DNA of 64,000 nt from Pseudomonas sp. SCB32. GTDB lineage: Bacteria; Pseudomonadota; Gammaproteobacteria; Pseudomonadales; Pseudomonadaceae. Positions 24,403-32,794 of the stretch are shown piece after piece. The stretch spans positions 1,736,001-1,800,000 of the forward strand of contig NZ_CP045118.1 in assembly GCF_009189165.1 (NCBI RefSeq), read 5' to 3'. The stretch's first letter is position 1; every line of letters begins with the position of its first letter. The translations under genes and the position numbers were made by a program. The notes beneath the pieces are model-generated. The model was not told the DNA's origin. It made no database searches and worked only from the letters and a program-made list of their open reading frames with translations.

Positions 24403-25587
24403 GTGACGGACTCCACCAGCCCTGCGACACCCCCAGCCGTAACTGGCCTCATCCTCTCCGGTGGTGGGGCGCGGGCGGCGTATCAGGTCGGCGTTCTGGC
24501 GGCGATCGCCGAGCTGTTGCCGCAGGGGGCCGAGAATCCCTTTCCAGTGATCGTCGGCACGTCGGCCGGGGCGATCAATGCGGTCGGGCTGGCCTGCGGG
24601 GCGTTGTCCTTCCCGACGGCAGTCCAGCGCCTGACTCAGGTCTGGAAGGGCTTTCGCACCGGCCAGGTGTATCGCGCCGACTGGTTGGGGGTGATCGGCC
24701 AGGCCTTCAAGTTCCTTGGCCACAGCCTGCTAGGGCTGGGCAAGCGCCAGCCGGTGGCGTTGCTGGACAGCACGCCATTGCGCTACCTGCTGGAGCGCGA
24801 ACTGGACTTCACCGGCATTGCCGCCGCCGTGCGCCGTCGCAACCTGCGCGCGGTGGCGGTCACCGCGTTCGGCTACGAATCCGGCCAGGCGGTGACCTTT
24901 TACCAGGGGCGCGCCACCATCGATCCCTGGCTGCGCCATCGGCGCGTCGGCGTGCCGACACGCCTGGGCCTGGAGCACCTGCTCGCCAGCTCGGCGATTC
25001 CCCTGTTGTTCGCCCCGGTGAAGGTCAATCGCGAGTTCTTCGGCGACGGCGCGGTGCGCCAGCAGGCGCCGATCAGTCCCGCATTGCACCTGGGCGCCAA
25101 TCGCGTGCTGGTGATTGGCGTGAGTGGCAACCCGACCATGGGCAGCGCCAACGACACGGTGGCCAATTACCGCACCGGTCAGCCGCCGAGTCTGGCGCAG
25201 GTGGGTATCCATCTGCTCAACAGCACCTTCATCGACAGCCTGGAAGGTGACATCGAGCTACTGCACCGGATCAACTTCCTCAGTTCGCTGGTGCCGGAGG
25301 GTAAGCGCCGCGCGGCGCTGGGGCTGCAACCGGTCGACGTGCTGCTGATCTCGCCGAGCAGGCCACTGGACGAGATCGCCGCCGAGTACCGCCACGAGTT
25401 GCCACGCGCGCTGCGCCTGTTCCTGCGTGGGCCGGGGGCGACCAAGGCGAGCGGGGCGGGCGTGCTGAGCTACCTGCTGTTCGAGCCGGGCTACTGCAAT
25501 GCGCTGATCGACCTGGGGTATCGCGATGCCATGGAAAAGCGCGCCGAACTGACGCGCTTTCTGGGGATGGAGGAGTGGTCGCTGTAG
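24403..25587 (+). CDS. Patatin-like phospholipase
   Basis: A 394-residue patatin-family acylhydrolase with the oxyanion hole GGGARAAYQVGVL (residues 20-32), nucleophile elbow GTSAG (Ser54) and the catalytic Asp in GDGAVRQ, completing the Ser-Asp dyad. It should hydrolyse membrane phospholipids. No secretion signal is obvious. The GTG at 24403 is chosen over an earlier GTG at 24385 because AAGGA lies eight bases before it. It follows the lipid A acyltransferase by 55 bp, so the two may be co-transcribed in envelope lipid upkeep. Confidence 0.88.
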   Translation: MTDSTSPATPPAVTGLILSGGGARAAYQVGVLAAIAELLPQGAENPFPVIVGTSAGAINAVGLACGALSFPTAVQRLTQVWKGFRTGQVYRADWLGVIGQAFKFLGHSLLGLGKRQPVALLDSTPLRYLLERELDFTGIAAAVRRRNLRAVAVTAFGYESGQAVTFYQGRATIDPWLRHRRVGVPTRLGLEHLLASSAIPLLFAPVKVNREFFGDGAVRQQAPISPALHLGANRVLVIGVSGNPTMGSANDTVANYRTGQPPSLAQVGIHLLNSTFIDSLEGDIELLHRINFLSSLVPEGKRRAALGLQPVDVLLISPSRPLDEIAAEYRHELPRALRLFLRGPGATKASGAGVLSYLLFEPGYCNALIDLGYRDAMEKRAELTRFLGMEEWSL

Positions 25588-25631
25588 GGCCGAGCGCGGT
25601 ACGTGACGGGTGGCTTACCGGCCTTGCGGCC

Positions 25632-25765
25632 AGATCGCGGATAAGAGGCGCTCCTACGGGAGCGCACGGTACCTACCTGTAGGAGCGCGCCATGCGCGCG
25701 AATCGCGGGCATGGCCCGCTTCTACAGGGGGCATACCGGCGTATAACCGCGAGCGGTTATACGCC
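25632..25765. repeat. REP cluster and 28-bp palindrome downstream of pirin and patatin genes
   Basis: A partial REP arm (GGCGCTCCTACGG) is at 25647-25659, and a full REP palindrome (CTGTAGGAGCGCGCCATG to CTTCTACAG) at 25677-25727. GGCGTATAACCGC (25738-25750) and GCGGTTATACGCC (25753-25765) form a perfect 13-bp stem with a two-base gap. The block lies between convergent genes and may stop transcription from both sides, though no T-run is present. Confidence 0.75.
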
Positions 25766-25776
25766 CTACGAGAGCG

Positions 25777-26637
25777 TCAGACGGCGAACACACCATCGCG
25801 ATAATCACGCAGCGCCTGCTCGATCTCTTCGCGGCTGTTCATCACGAAGGGACCGTACTGCACGATCGGCTCGTTAAGCGGCTTGCCGGCCAGCAGCAGG
25901 ACCCGCGCGCCGCTCTCGCTGGAGAGCTGGATCTCGTCGCCCTGGCCGAGCCGCACCAGGCGGTTGGTGGCCACGCTCTCGTCGCCGCGCTCGCCCGGCA
26001 CTTTCAGCGAGCCTTCGTAGACATACAGCATCACCCTGTGCCCCGCCGGAATGCGCGGGTTGACCGAGGCCCCCGCCGGCAGCTCCAGGTCGTAGTAATG
26101 CGGCTCGGTGCCGGGACGTTGCACGGCGCCGTCCAGCGTGGTTTCACCATCGTCGAAGCGGCCGGCGATCACGGTGACGCCGACGCCTTGCGCGGTAGTG
26201 GTGCGCGGTACGTCTTCCGGTTCGATGTCGCGATAGCCGGCCGGGGACAGCTTGTCTTTCGCCGGCAGGTTCAGCCACAACTGGAAGCCGCGCATGGCGC
26301 CTTCTTCCTGCTCGGGCATCTCGCTGTGGATGATGCCGTGGGCAGCGGTCATCCACTGTACGCCGCCGGGCTTGAGCAGGCCGCGGTTGCCCAGGTGGTC
26401 CTCATGGCGCATGCGCCCTTCGAGCATGTAGGTGACAGTCTCGAAGCCACGGTGCGGGTGGGCCGGGAAGCCGGCGATGTAGTCGTCCGGGTTCTGCGTG
26501 TCGAACTGGTCGAGCATCAGGAACGGATCGAAGCGCTCGATGCCGGGGCCGCCGATCACGCGGGTCAGGCGCACACCAGCGCCGTCGGAGGCGGGGTGGC
26601 CGATGTGTTGGTCGATCAGCGTACGCAAACGGGTCAT
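25777..26637 (-). CDS. Pirin-family bicupin protein
   Basis: A 286-residue cupin protein starting MTRLRTLIDQHIGHPASDG. The N-terminal cupin carries HPHRGFETVTYMLEG and the metal-site HEDHLGNRG, GGVQWMTAAHGIIHSE motifs of pirins. Pirins bind Fe or Ni; some have quercetinase activity and others act as redox-sensitive regulators. The ATG at 26637 has AAGGAGG directly upstream. The longer frame upstream of it is an artefact. Confidence 0.9.
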   Translation of the reverse strand: MTRLRTLIDQHIGHPASDGAGVRLTRVIGGPGIERFDPFLMLDQFDTQNPDDYIAGFPAHPHRGFETVTYMLEGRMRHEDHLGNRGLLKPGGVQWMTAAHGIIHSEMPEQEEGAMRGFQLWLNLPAKDKLSPAGYRDIEPEDVPRTTTAQGVGVTVIAGRFDDGETTLDGAVQRPGTEPHYYDLELPAGASVNPRIPAGHRVMLYVYEGSLKVPGERGDESVATNRLVRLGQGDEIQLSSESGARVLLLAGKPLNEPIVQYGPFVMNSREEIEQALRDYRDGVFAV

Positions 26638-26740
26638 GGAAACCTCCTTGATCAGTGAATGAGGACATCCTAGTCCTGAATGATGGATCAATGGTTGAGA
26701 GTTTTCTGCCAAAACAATCGAATTTATGGATGTTTTTGCG

Positions 26741-26773
26741 GAAAAAGAAACCGCCGCGAAAGGCGGCGGTTTC
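26741..26773 (-). terminator. Terminator of mlaA
   Basis: GAAACCGCCGC (26747-26757) pairs with GCGGCGGTTTC (26763-26773), and on the minus strand the stem is followed by TTTTTCCGC. It lies three bases after the mlaA stop. Confidence 0.9.
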
Positions 26774-26776
26774 GGA

Positions 26777-27589
26777 TCACTCCTGGATCTGCAGCTTGCG
26801 CGCTTCGGTATAGACGTAGCGCAGCTTCTCGTACTCGAACGGGGAGTTGGTCTGGCCGTAGCGGAAGTCGTTGCTGTAGCGCTTGTCGATGATCTGCAGC
26901 ACCGGCAGTTCCCAGTACTCGCGGCCAAGGCTGGCGGTGTTGAGGTAGTCCACCTCGCGCGCCGCCACGAAGTCGGTCGCCAGGCCACCGGTATCGCGCA
27001 GGTTGGAAGGACCGAGGATCGGCAGCATCAGGTAAGGACCCGCCGGTACGCCCCAGTAGCCCAGGGTCTGGCCGAAGTCCTCGCTGACTTTCGGCAGGCC
27101 CATGGCGGTGGCCGGGTCCCAGAGGCCGGCGACACCGAAGATGGTGTTGAACAGCAGCCGCGCGGTGCTGTTCGCCGCCCGTTCGGGGCGGAGCTGGCCG
27201 ATGTTGTTGAGCAGCGTCGTTACTTCGCCCAGGTTGCTGAAGAAGTTGCTCACGCCGGTGCGTACGAAGCGCGGGGTGACGTATTCGTAGCCGTGGACCA
27301 CGGGCAGGAACACCCACTCGTCGAAGCGGTAGTTGAAGTGGTAGACGCGGCGGTTCCACGACTCCCAGGGGTCGTAGACGTTGAGGGCGTCCAGGGTCGC
27401 GCGCTCGAATTCGCGCTGGTCCAGGCCGGGGTTGAACTTCAGGGCATCCATCGGGTGCTTGAAGCCGTCGGCCTGCGGCGGCTCGGAGAAGCTGTCGCTG
27501 CTGCGGGAGGTGAACTTCAGGTTGTCGTCGGCTTGTGCCAGGCCGCAGCACAGCGCCAGGACGAAAATCCAGGAAGAGCGGAATGGCAT
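26777..27589 (-). CDS. mlaA: MlaA/VacJ-family outer-membrane phospholipid-removal protein
   Basis: A 270-residue VacJ-family protein. Signature stretches include YDPWESWNRRVYHFNYRFDEW, VSNFFSNLGEVTTLLNNIGQ and LLFNTIFGVAGLWDPAT. MlaA sits with porins in the outer membrane and sends mis-placed phospholipid to MlaC, keeping outer-leaflet asymmetry. Here the signal peptide (MPFRSSWIFVLALCCGLAQA) has no clear lipobox at the expected place. It reads more like a signal peptidase I site, unlike the lipoprotein in E. coli. The gene starts three bases before the preceding hydrolase stop. Confidence 0.9.
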   Translation of the reverse strand: MPFRSSWIFVLALCCGLAQADDNLKFTSRSSDSFSEPPQADGFKHPMDALKFNPGLDQREFERATLDALNVYDPWESWNRRVYHFNYRFDEWVFLPVVHGYEYVTPRFVRTGVSNFFSNLGEVTTLLNNIGQLRPERAANSTARLLFNTIFGVAGLWDPATAMGLPKVSEDFGQTLGYWGVPAGPYLMLPILGPSNLRDTGGLATDFVAAREVDYLNTASLGREYWELPVLQIIDKRYSNDFRYGQTNSPFEYEKLRYVYTEARKLQIQE

Positions 27590-27592
27590 GGG

Positions 27593-28942
27593 TCAGTTCC
27601 CTGTCTGCGCGGTTGCCAGGCCCGGGGCCTGCGCATCCTGTCCTTTGAAGAACGCCAGCATGTCCTGGGCGTTCACGCGGTAGTTGAGGTTTCCGCAGTG
27701 GCCGCCGAGCGGGTAGAGCGTCAGGCGCTCGCCGAAGGTGCGGCGCAGGAAACCAATGTCGCCCGGGCCGAGGATGACGTCGTCGGCGTTGTGCATCACG
27801 GCGATCTTCGGGCTGTCGTGCAGGTAGTCCTGCAGGGCGTAGAGGCTCACCTGCTGGATCATCTGCGGCAGGCTGTTGCCCTTGCCGTGGGCGCGCCAGA
27901 CCGGGATCAACTGGTCGGTCAGGTAGCACTCGAAGTCGCATTGCATGGCGCGCCTGAAGAAGGGTTCGAGGCTGGTGCCTTCCTTGATCGGGAAGTTCGG
28001 CGGGGTGATCAGGCCACGGCGGTTGATCAGGTCGGAGGTGAAGGCCATGTCGGCGGCCGAGAAGCGGAACACCGTGCCGATCAGCATCGCCATTTCTTCG
28101 TTGGAGAGATGCTGCTTGGACTGCTGCAGCTCGTAGACGAAGGCGTCGTTGAGGTCGATGTAGCCCTTCTGCTTGAAGTAGCGCGACAGCTTGCTCAGCA
28201 CCACCTGGTAGAAGGTCTTGGAGTCGTTGATGCCCTTGACCCGGGTCTGCACCATCTTGTCCAGGTTGCTGACCGAGGTGTAGAGGTTCACCGGCGGGTT
28301 GAGCAGCAGCACGCGCTTGAAGTTGAAGCTGCGGCGGGTTTCGTCGAGCTGGCTGACGAAGGCAGCATGCAGGGCGCCGAGGCTGTAGCCGGTGAGGTAG
28401 TACTCGCTGACCGGCAGTTCCGGATGCTGCGCACGCACCGCCTGCATCACCCGGTAAAGGTCGTCGGCATCGGTGGGGCTATAGCCGGGCGTGGCGGATT
28501 GCGAGGCTCCGGCCATGAAGTCCCAGCTGGTCGGCGAGGAGATCTGCACCACGTGGTAGCCGGCGCTGTAGAACAGGCGCTTGAGGTATTCCGGAGTGCT
28601 GCTGGAGTAGGGCGCACCGGTGCCGGCGATGATGAACACCAGTGGCGCCTGGTGGTCCTGTTGGGCCAGGCGGTAGTGCAGCTTCTTCACCGCCCAGAAG
28701 TTCTCCGGCAACTGGTGTTCGCGTTCCGGGCGCAGCTTCAGGGCGTAGTCGGACTGGCGAATGTCGTCGTCATCGGGCAACTGCGGGCGCAGGTCCGGCG
28801 GCGTCGTGGCGATGGTCGCCTCGAACGGGTTGGTCAGCGGAAAGCCGTAGCTTGCCTCGTCGACGTCGCGGCTGAACGCCGGGCCGGAGAGGGCCAGGGC
28901 GAGACAGCCGAGCAGGACGGCCGCGCGTGAAAGACATTTCAT
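27593..28942 (-). CDS. Secreted alpha/beta-hydrolase-fold protein of unknown substrate
   Basis: A 449-residue protein with signal peptide MKCLSRAAVLLGCLALALSG. The nucleophile elbow GYSLGA (Ser187) and the oxyanion region FIIAGTGAPYSSS give the alpha/beta hydrolase fold; a His/Asp partner is likely in PLGGHCGNLNYR near the C terminus. Homologues are often labelled serine/threonine kinases by mistake. It starts at 28942 and is translationally close to mlaA, three bases upstream of it, which suggests a shared role in outer-membrane lipid homeostasis. The ORF before M28942 is discarded. Confidence 0.78.
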   Translation of the reverse strand: MKCLSRAAVLLGCLALALSGPAFSRDVDEASYGFPLTNPFEATIATTPPDLRPQLPDDDDIRQSDYALKLRPEREHQLPENFWAVKKLHYRLAQQDHQAPLVFIIAGTGAPYSSSTPEYLKRLFYSAGYHVVQISSPTSWDFMAGASQSATPGYSPTDADDLYRVMQAVRAQHPELPVSEYYLTGYSLGALHAAFVSQLDETRRSFNFKRVLLLNPPVNLYTSVSNLDKMVQTRVKGINDSKTFYQVVLSKLSRYFKQKGYIDLNDAFVYELQQSKQHLSNEEMAMLIGTVFRFSAADMAFTSDLINRRGLITPPNFPIKEGTSLEPFFRRAMQCDFECYLTDQLIPVWRAHGKGNSLPQMIQQVSLYALQDYLHDSPKIAVMHNADDVILGPGDIGFLRRTFGERLTLYPLGGHCGNLNYRVNAQDMLAFFKGQDAQAPGLATAQTGN

Positions 28943-29027
28943 GGTGAGGAGTCCTTTCGGAAAGAAGCCAACTCTAGGGGGACCGGCGAATATGACCAGC
29001 GGATTGCCGACAAGTGCTACCGCTGCT

Positions 29028-29513
29028 TCACCCCTTGTGGGCCAGGTCACGCAGGGCATCGCCGGTCAGGCGATAGACGGTCCATTCATCCTGCGGGCGG
29101 GCGCCCAGGCTTTCATAGAAGCCAATGGCGGGCTCGTTCCAGTCCAGTACGGACCATTCCAGGCGTCCGCAGCCACGCTCCACGGCCAGGCGCGCAAGCT
29201 CCGTGAGCAGCGCCTTGCCCAGTCCGGCGCCACGGGAGGCGGGGCGTACGAACAGGTCTTCCAGGTAGATGCCCGGCTGGCTGAGCCAAGTGGAGTAGTT
29301 GTGGAAGAACAGCGCGAAGCCCTGCGGCTCGCCGTCCACCTCGCCGATCAGCACTTCGGCGTAGGGGCGCGGGCCGAACAGGTGGTCGTGCATGCGCTGC
29401 GCGTCGGCCTTGACCTCATGGACGAGGCGTTCGTAGTCGGCGAGTTCGGTGATCAGTTCGAGGATCAGCGGGATGTCGGCGGGGACCGCAGGGCGGAGCG
29501 TGACGCGTGGCAT
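29028..29513 (-). CDS. GNAT-family N-acetyltransferase
   Basis: A 161-residue protein with a single GNAT domain. The acetyl-CoA loop is RGAGLGKALLTEL; EDLFVRPASRGAGLG precedes it, and the C-terminal AIGFYESLGARP is the usual motif B. Diamine or thialysine acetyltransferases (SAT-like) have a closely similar pattern (VHEVKADAQRMHDHLFG, YLEDLFVRP), so an amine substrate is likely. It is a single gene. The start is taken as ATG 29513 because upstream codons are non-conserved. Confidence 0.82.
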   Translation of the reverse strand: MPRVTLRPAVPADIPLILELITELADYERLVHEVKADAQRMHDHLFGPRPYAEVLIGEVDGEPQGFALFFHNYSTWLSQPGIYLEDLFVRPASRGAGLGKALLTELARLAVERGCGRLEWSVLDWNEPAIGFYESLGARPQDEWTVYRLTGDALRDLAHKG

Positions 29514-29589
29514 GGGGGCTACCTGAATGAGGGGACGCCCGAGAATGCCCCGTGGCCAGCGTCGCTGGCAACTGCTCGATGCGACGGCG

Positions 29590-30156
29590 CTACAGGCGCT
29601 CCAGGCTCTCCACCCAGACCAGTTCACAGGCGCCGGCGCCGGTGTCCTCGCGACTCAGGGAACTGACCCAGCGCCAGCCGTCGTCGCCCTCCACGCGCAC
29701 CAGTTTGCCGCTCAGGCGGATGCGCTGGCCCTTGTCGACCTGCGCCAGGGTACGGGCCACGCTGTCGTTGGCGGGGATCATGTGCATGTTGGCACTGTGG
29801 GTTTCTATTTCGCGGCGTGGAATCGGCAGCGGGTCGGCTCGCCAGAAGTACCAGCGATTGCCCTGGGAGATCTGAATGCCGGCGAGGACGGTCGGGTCGG
29901 CCATCGGTCCCCAGCCCAGGGCGAGGTCGGTGGGGGAGAGGTCGGCCTCGCGGCCCAGGCGATAGTTCTCGCGGCCCAGCACCCGGGCTTCGATGCTGAA
30001 ATCCTGCAGTGGATAGATGGAGTAGTGCTCCACCCGGAAACCGCCGTCGGGCAACGCGTTGCTCGGCGACACTGGCGCATGGGGGCGCCCGCCCGGCCAG
30101 AGCCACCAGAAGCTGATAATCACGCAGGCCAGCAGGAACAGGTTCGATCGCTTCAT
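29590..30156 (-). CDS. Membrane-anchored hypothetical protein
   Basis: A 188-residue protein with one N-terminal membrane helix (LFLLACVIISFWWLWPGG) and a periplasmic part. The body is beta-rich with GKLVRVEGDDGWRWVSSLSRED, a feature of some small SH3- or OB-like folds. I cannot assign a function. The ATG at 30156 has GGAG about eight bases before it. It diverges from the small membrane protein gene at 30259. Confidence 0.6.
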   Translation of the reverse strand: MKRSNLFLLACVIISFWWLWPGGRPHAPVSPSNALPDGGFRVEHYSIYPLQDFSIEARVLGRENYRLGREADLSPTDLALGWGPMADPTVLAGIQISQGNRWYFWRADPLPIPRREIETHSANMHMIPANDSVARTLAQVDKGQRIRLSGKLVRVEGDDGWRWVSSLSREDTGAGACELVWVESLERL

Positions 30157-30258
30157 CGGGGGCTCCGTCGCTGATCGCAGTGTAAGCAGGCGCAGCGCCT
30201 CTTGCATCGGCCATTGCGCTGGTTATGCTGGGCGCCGTTTTCGCCCCGGAGAGGCACC

Positions 30259-30624
30259 ATGCCCCGTCGAATGCCCGTCATCCTGCTGTTGATCGTGTTG
30301 TCGCTGTGGCTGGCCGCCAGTTACGGCGTGCGTTTCGGGCTGATGGAAGATAGCCGCTGGGTCGGGTTGTGCGCCGAGTCGGCCAGCCGCTGGGAATGCG
30401 TCGCGCGTTCGCAACTGGGCTGGCTGATCCATTTCGGCGTGTTCGGCACGCTGGCGCTCGGCTTGTCGGCGGTGGCCTTCCTGATCCCCGGCCGCCTCGG
30501 CTGGCGCCTGGCGGCGTTGGGGATGTTCGCCGCGCTGCCCGCACTGGCGCTGTACAACACCAGCCTTGCGGTGTTCGCCGTAGTGCTGGCCGGGCTGCGC
30601 CTGGTGCGCGCGCGGCCGTCCTGA
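30259..30624 (+). CDS. Small multi-pass inner-membrane protein
   Basis: A 121-residue protein with about four hydrophobic segments (residues 5-22, 52-72, 79-98, 100-115). There are two Cys in CAESASRWECVARSQ, possibly forming a periplasmic disulphide. No known domain is visible. GGAGAGG lies about five bases before the ATG. Its end abuts that of the convergent GH17 gene, leaving one base between them. Confidence 0.6.
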   Translation: MPRRMPVILLLIVLSLWLAASYGVRFGLMEDSRWVGLCAESASRWECVARSQLGWLIHFGVFGTLALGLSAVAFLIPGRLGWRLAALGMFAALPALALYNTSLAVFAVVLAGLRLVRARPS

Positions 30625-30625
30625 T

Positions 30626-32209
30626 TCAGCTGGCGTTCGCCTGCATCCCGCTGGCGAGCGGCAGAGGTTGCTGCAGGCCGCGGCAGAGCGCCCCGAGCAG
30701 CAGCAGGCTGACCGCCGCCCAGCCCAGCGCCTGCAGGTTGCTCAGGCCTTCCAGCACCAACTGCGCCGGAAGCCCCAGGGCGATGAACAGGATCAGCAAC
30801 AGGCTTTCTCGGCGCGGCGCCGTGACCGGTCGGCACAGGTAGACCAGCGCCGGGAACAGCAACGCGACGCTGGGGAAGCTGCGGTAGCGGGCATCGAACA
30901 CCAGGCCCAGCATCAGCACCGCACCGGCGAAGCCGGCCGCCGCCAGCCAGAGCCCGGCGCGCTTCTCCAGCCAGTCGAAGGCGTCGACACGCCAGCCCCG
31001 GCGCACCGACAGCGCCAGGCAGAGATGCAGCAACACCAGCAGGTTCAGCCCGATCAGGCACGCCGCCCACAGCCACTCGTCCCAGGAGCGGCTGGTGACG
31101 ACCGCCAGCTCTGCCCACAGACCGATGCAGGCACCACCCAGTGCGGCGCCCAGGGGGAGCAGCAGTGCTGCGCGGGTTGACGCAGGACGGCCGCCCAGCA
31201 GCAGACCGCCGGCCAGGATCAGCCCGGACAGGCCCAGCCACATCGGCCAGCCCGGCAGGTTGCTGACCGGCCCTGCGAGCACACCCTTTTCCTCGCGATC
31301 GGCGCTGAACAGTCCCCAGTAGCCGCCCACCGCGCCTTCGCTCAAGCGCTTCCAGGGCTGGTCGAAGGCTTCGATCAGGTTGTAGTGCCAGCCGCGCTCC
31401 TCGGCCATGCGCACGAAACCGCGAATGAAGCGCGCCTCGTTGACCCGGCTGGGCAGGGCGGTTTCGCGCTGGCGGCCCTCGCTGGGCCAGCCGGTCTCGC
31501 CGATCAGGATGTCCTTGGGCGCGAACTCGCGGCCGAAGTCTTCGCGAATCTGCGCCACATGGGCGAGGGCGTCGTCGATGCCGCTGGGGTTGTCTTCCCA
31601 ATAGGGCAGCAGGTGGATGGTGACGAAGTCCACCGCCGGGCCGATCTCCGGGTGGCGATGCCAGAACTCCCAGACGTCGGCGTAGGTCACCGGCTGATGC
31701 ACCTGCGACTTCACGTGGCGGATCAGTCCGGCCAGGTAGCGGGCGGTGACTTCCTTGCGCAGCAGGGTCTCGTTGCCGACGATCACCGCCTGGACCACGT
31801 CCGGGTATTCGTTGGCGGCCTTGATCAGTGCGGCGACTTCACTGTCGGTGTCGACCGGATTGGCGTTGACCCAGGCGCCGAGCATCAGCTTCAGGCCGTG
31901 CTTGCGGGCGAGGGCGGGGATGCCCTCCAGGCCGGTCATGGAGTAGGTGCGCACGCAGTCGAAGCGCGTCGCCAGCAGGGCCAGGTCGGCGTCCATCTGC
32001 TCGGGGCGCAGGACGAAGGGCTTGTCGAAGGGCGACTGGTCCTTGGCGAAAGGACTGTAGGACGCGCACTGCAACTTGTGTGTCGGCGTCGCCGCGTCGG
32101 GCAGGTTCACCGGTTTGCCCAGGCCATACCAGAGCCCACACAGGGCGGTGATGGCGATCAGCAGGGCAAGGCAATAGGGCAGCAGCGGAAAACGCAGGGA
32201 CTGAGGCAT
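30626..32209 (-). CDS. GH17-family membrane glucan enzyme (beta-glucan transglycosylase/synthase-like)
   Basis: A 527-residue protein. After an N-terminal signal anchor (LLPYCLALLIAITALCGLWYGL) comes a GH17 barrel (about 45-300) with the acid/base Glu147 in VGNETLL and the nucleophile Glu238 in IGETGWPSEG. The last 200 residues hold about eight membrane helices. Such GH17 proteins are linked to periplasmic beta-glucan synthesis or branching in Pseudomonas, often with osmoadaptation. It lacks the GT2 domain of NdvB, so it would work with a separate synthase. The ATG at 32209 was chosen by alignment of the anchor; an upstream start at 32260 is possible. Confidence 0.83.
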   Translation of the reverse strand: MPQSLRFPLLPYCLALLIAITALCGLWYGLGKPVNLPDAATPTHKLQCASYSPFAKDQSPFDKPFVLRPEQMDADLALLATRFDCVRTYSMTGLEGIPALARKHGLKLMLGAWVNANPVDTDSEVAALIKAANEYPDVVQAVIVGNETLLRKEVTARYLAGLIRHVKSQVHQPVTYADVWEFWHRHPEIGPAVDFVTIHLLPYWEDNPSGIDDALAHVAQIREDFGREFAPKDILIGETGWPSEGRQRETALPSRVNEARFIRGFVRMAEERGWHYNLIEAFDQPWKRLSEGAVGGYWGLFSADREEKGVLAGPVSNLPGWPMWLGLSGLILAGGLLLGGRPASTRAALLLPLGAALGGACIGLWAELAVVTSRSWDEWLWAACLIGLNLLVLLHLCLALSVRRGWRVDAFDWLEKRAGLWLAAAGFAGAVLMLGLVFDARYRSFPSVALLFPALVYLCRPVTAPRRESLLLILFIALGLPAQLVLEGLSNLQALGWAAVSLLLLGALCRGLQQPLPLASGMQANAS

Positions 32210-32289
32210 GGGAACGGAGGCACGCGAGCCGTGGCGAGGCGCGCATCTTAGCAATGCCACCGGCCGGCGTCAGCGCCCCCGATGAGCAC

Positions 32290-32511
32290 TCAGGCGTGAC
32301 GGTGCAGCCAGTTCTGCGCGGGCGCGGCCTCGCTCGGCCGGCCCTGCTCCAAACGCTTCCAGAACTTCTCGTGGAAGTGGAAGCCCACGGCGTTGCACAG
32401 CGGCTCGACGATCGCCACCAGCCCACCCACGGCGATGCTGCCGGTCAGGGCATAGGCCACGCTGAAGGCGATGGTGAAGTGCATCAGGGTGAAAGTGACG
32501 GTCTTGAGCAT
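32290..32511 (-). CDS. DUF2061 small membrane protein
   Basis: A 73-residue protein of the DUF2061 family, with two hydrophobic stretches (about 8-22 and 26-40) and the characteristic ATG-proximal LKTVTFTLMHFTIAFSVAYALTGS. The family is a predicted two-helix membrane protein of unknown role. It lies before the GH17 gene and is in the same direction, 80 bp away. Confidence 0.75.
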   Translation of the reverse strand: MLKTVTFTLMHFTIAFSVAYALTGSIAVGGLVAIVEPLCNAVGFHFHEKFWKRLEQGRPSEAAPAQNWLHRHA

Positions 32512-32616
32512 GGCGGTCTCTCCGTATCGAGAATTGTTCTCCGTTGAGAGAAGGCTATCGCGGGGCGGCCCCTGCGGGTAATCGAGCCTCTGTATGGAGG
32601 CGATAGGCCGTCACCT

Positions 32617-32670
32617 TCGTCGTGGATGGAAAGGCACGGTCGTGGACGGACGGTTTCTGTCGTGGATCGG
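32617..32670 (+). promoter_or_regulatory. Three direct repeats GTCGTGGA at exact 20-bp spacing
   Basis: GTCGTGGA begins at 32619, 32639 and 32659. The period of 20 bp (about two helical turns) is exact, and each copy is followed by T/C and a G. It lies 125-175 bp upstream of the betaine-binding gene. A same-face protein such as an AraC-type activator would fit; that is inference. The rest of the 32512-32794 gap shows no other clear signal. Confidence 0.5.
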
Positions 32671-32794
32671 ATCGTTGCGTGTCGTTCTCAGAGCAGCCCC
32701 CCAGCCGCCCCGGCAGATGATGGAGGGGCGGCCAAGACCGCGAATTGCGCCGGGTTCGCCCGGACGCTCCGACAAAAAATACGGGGAGAAAACC

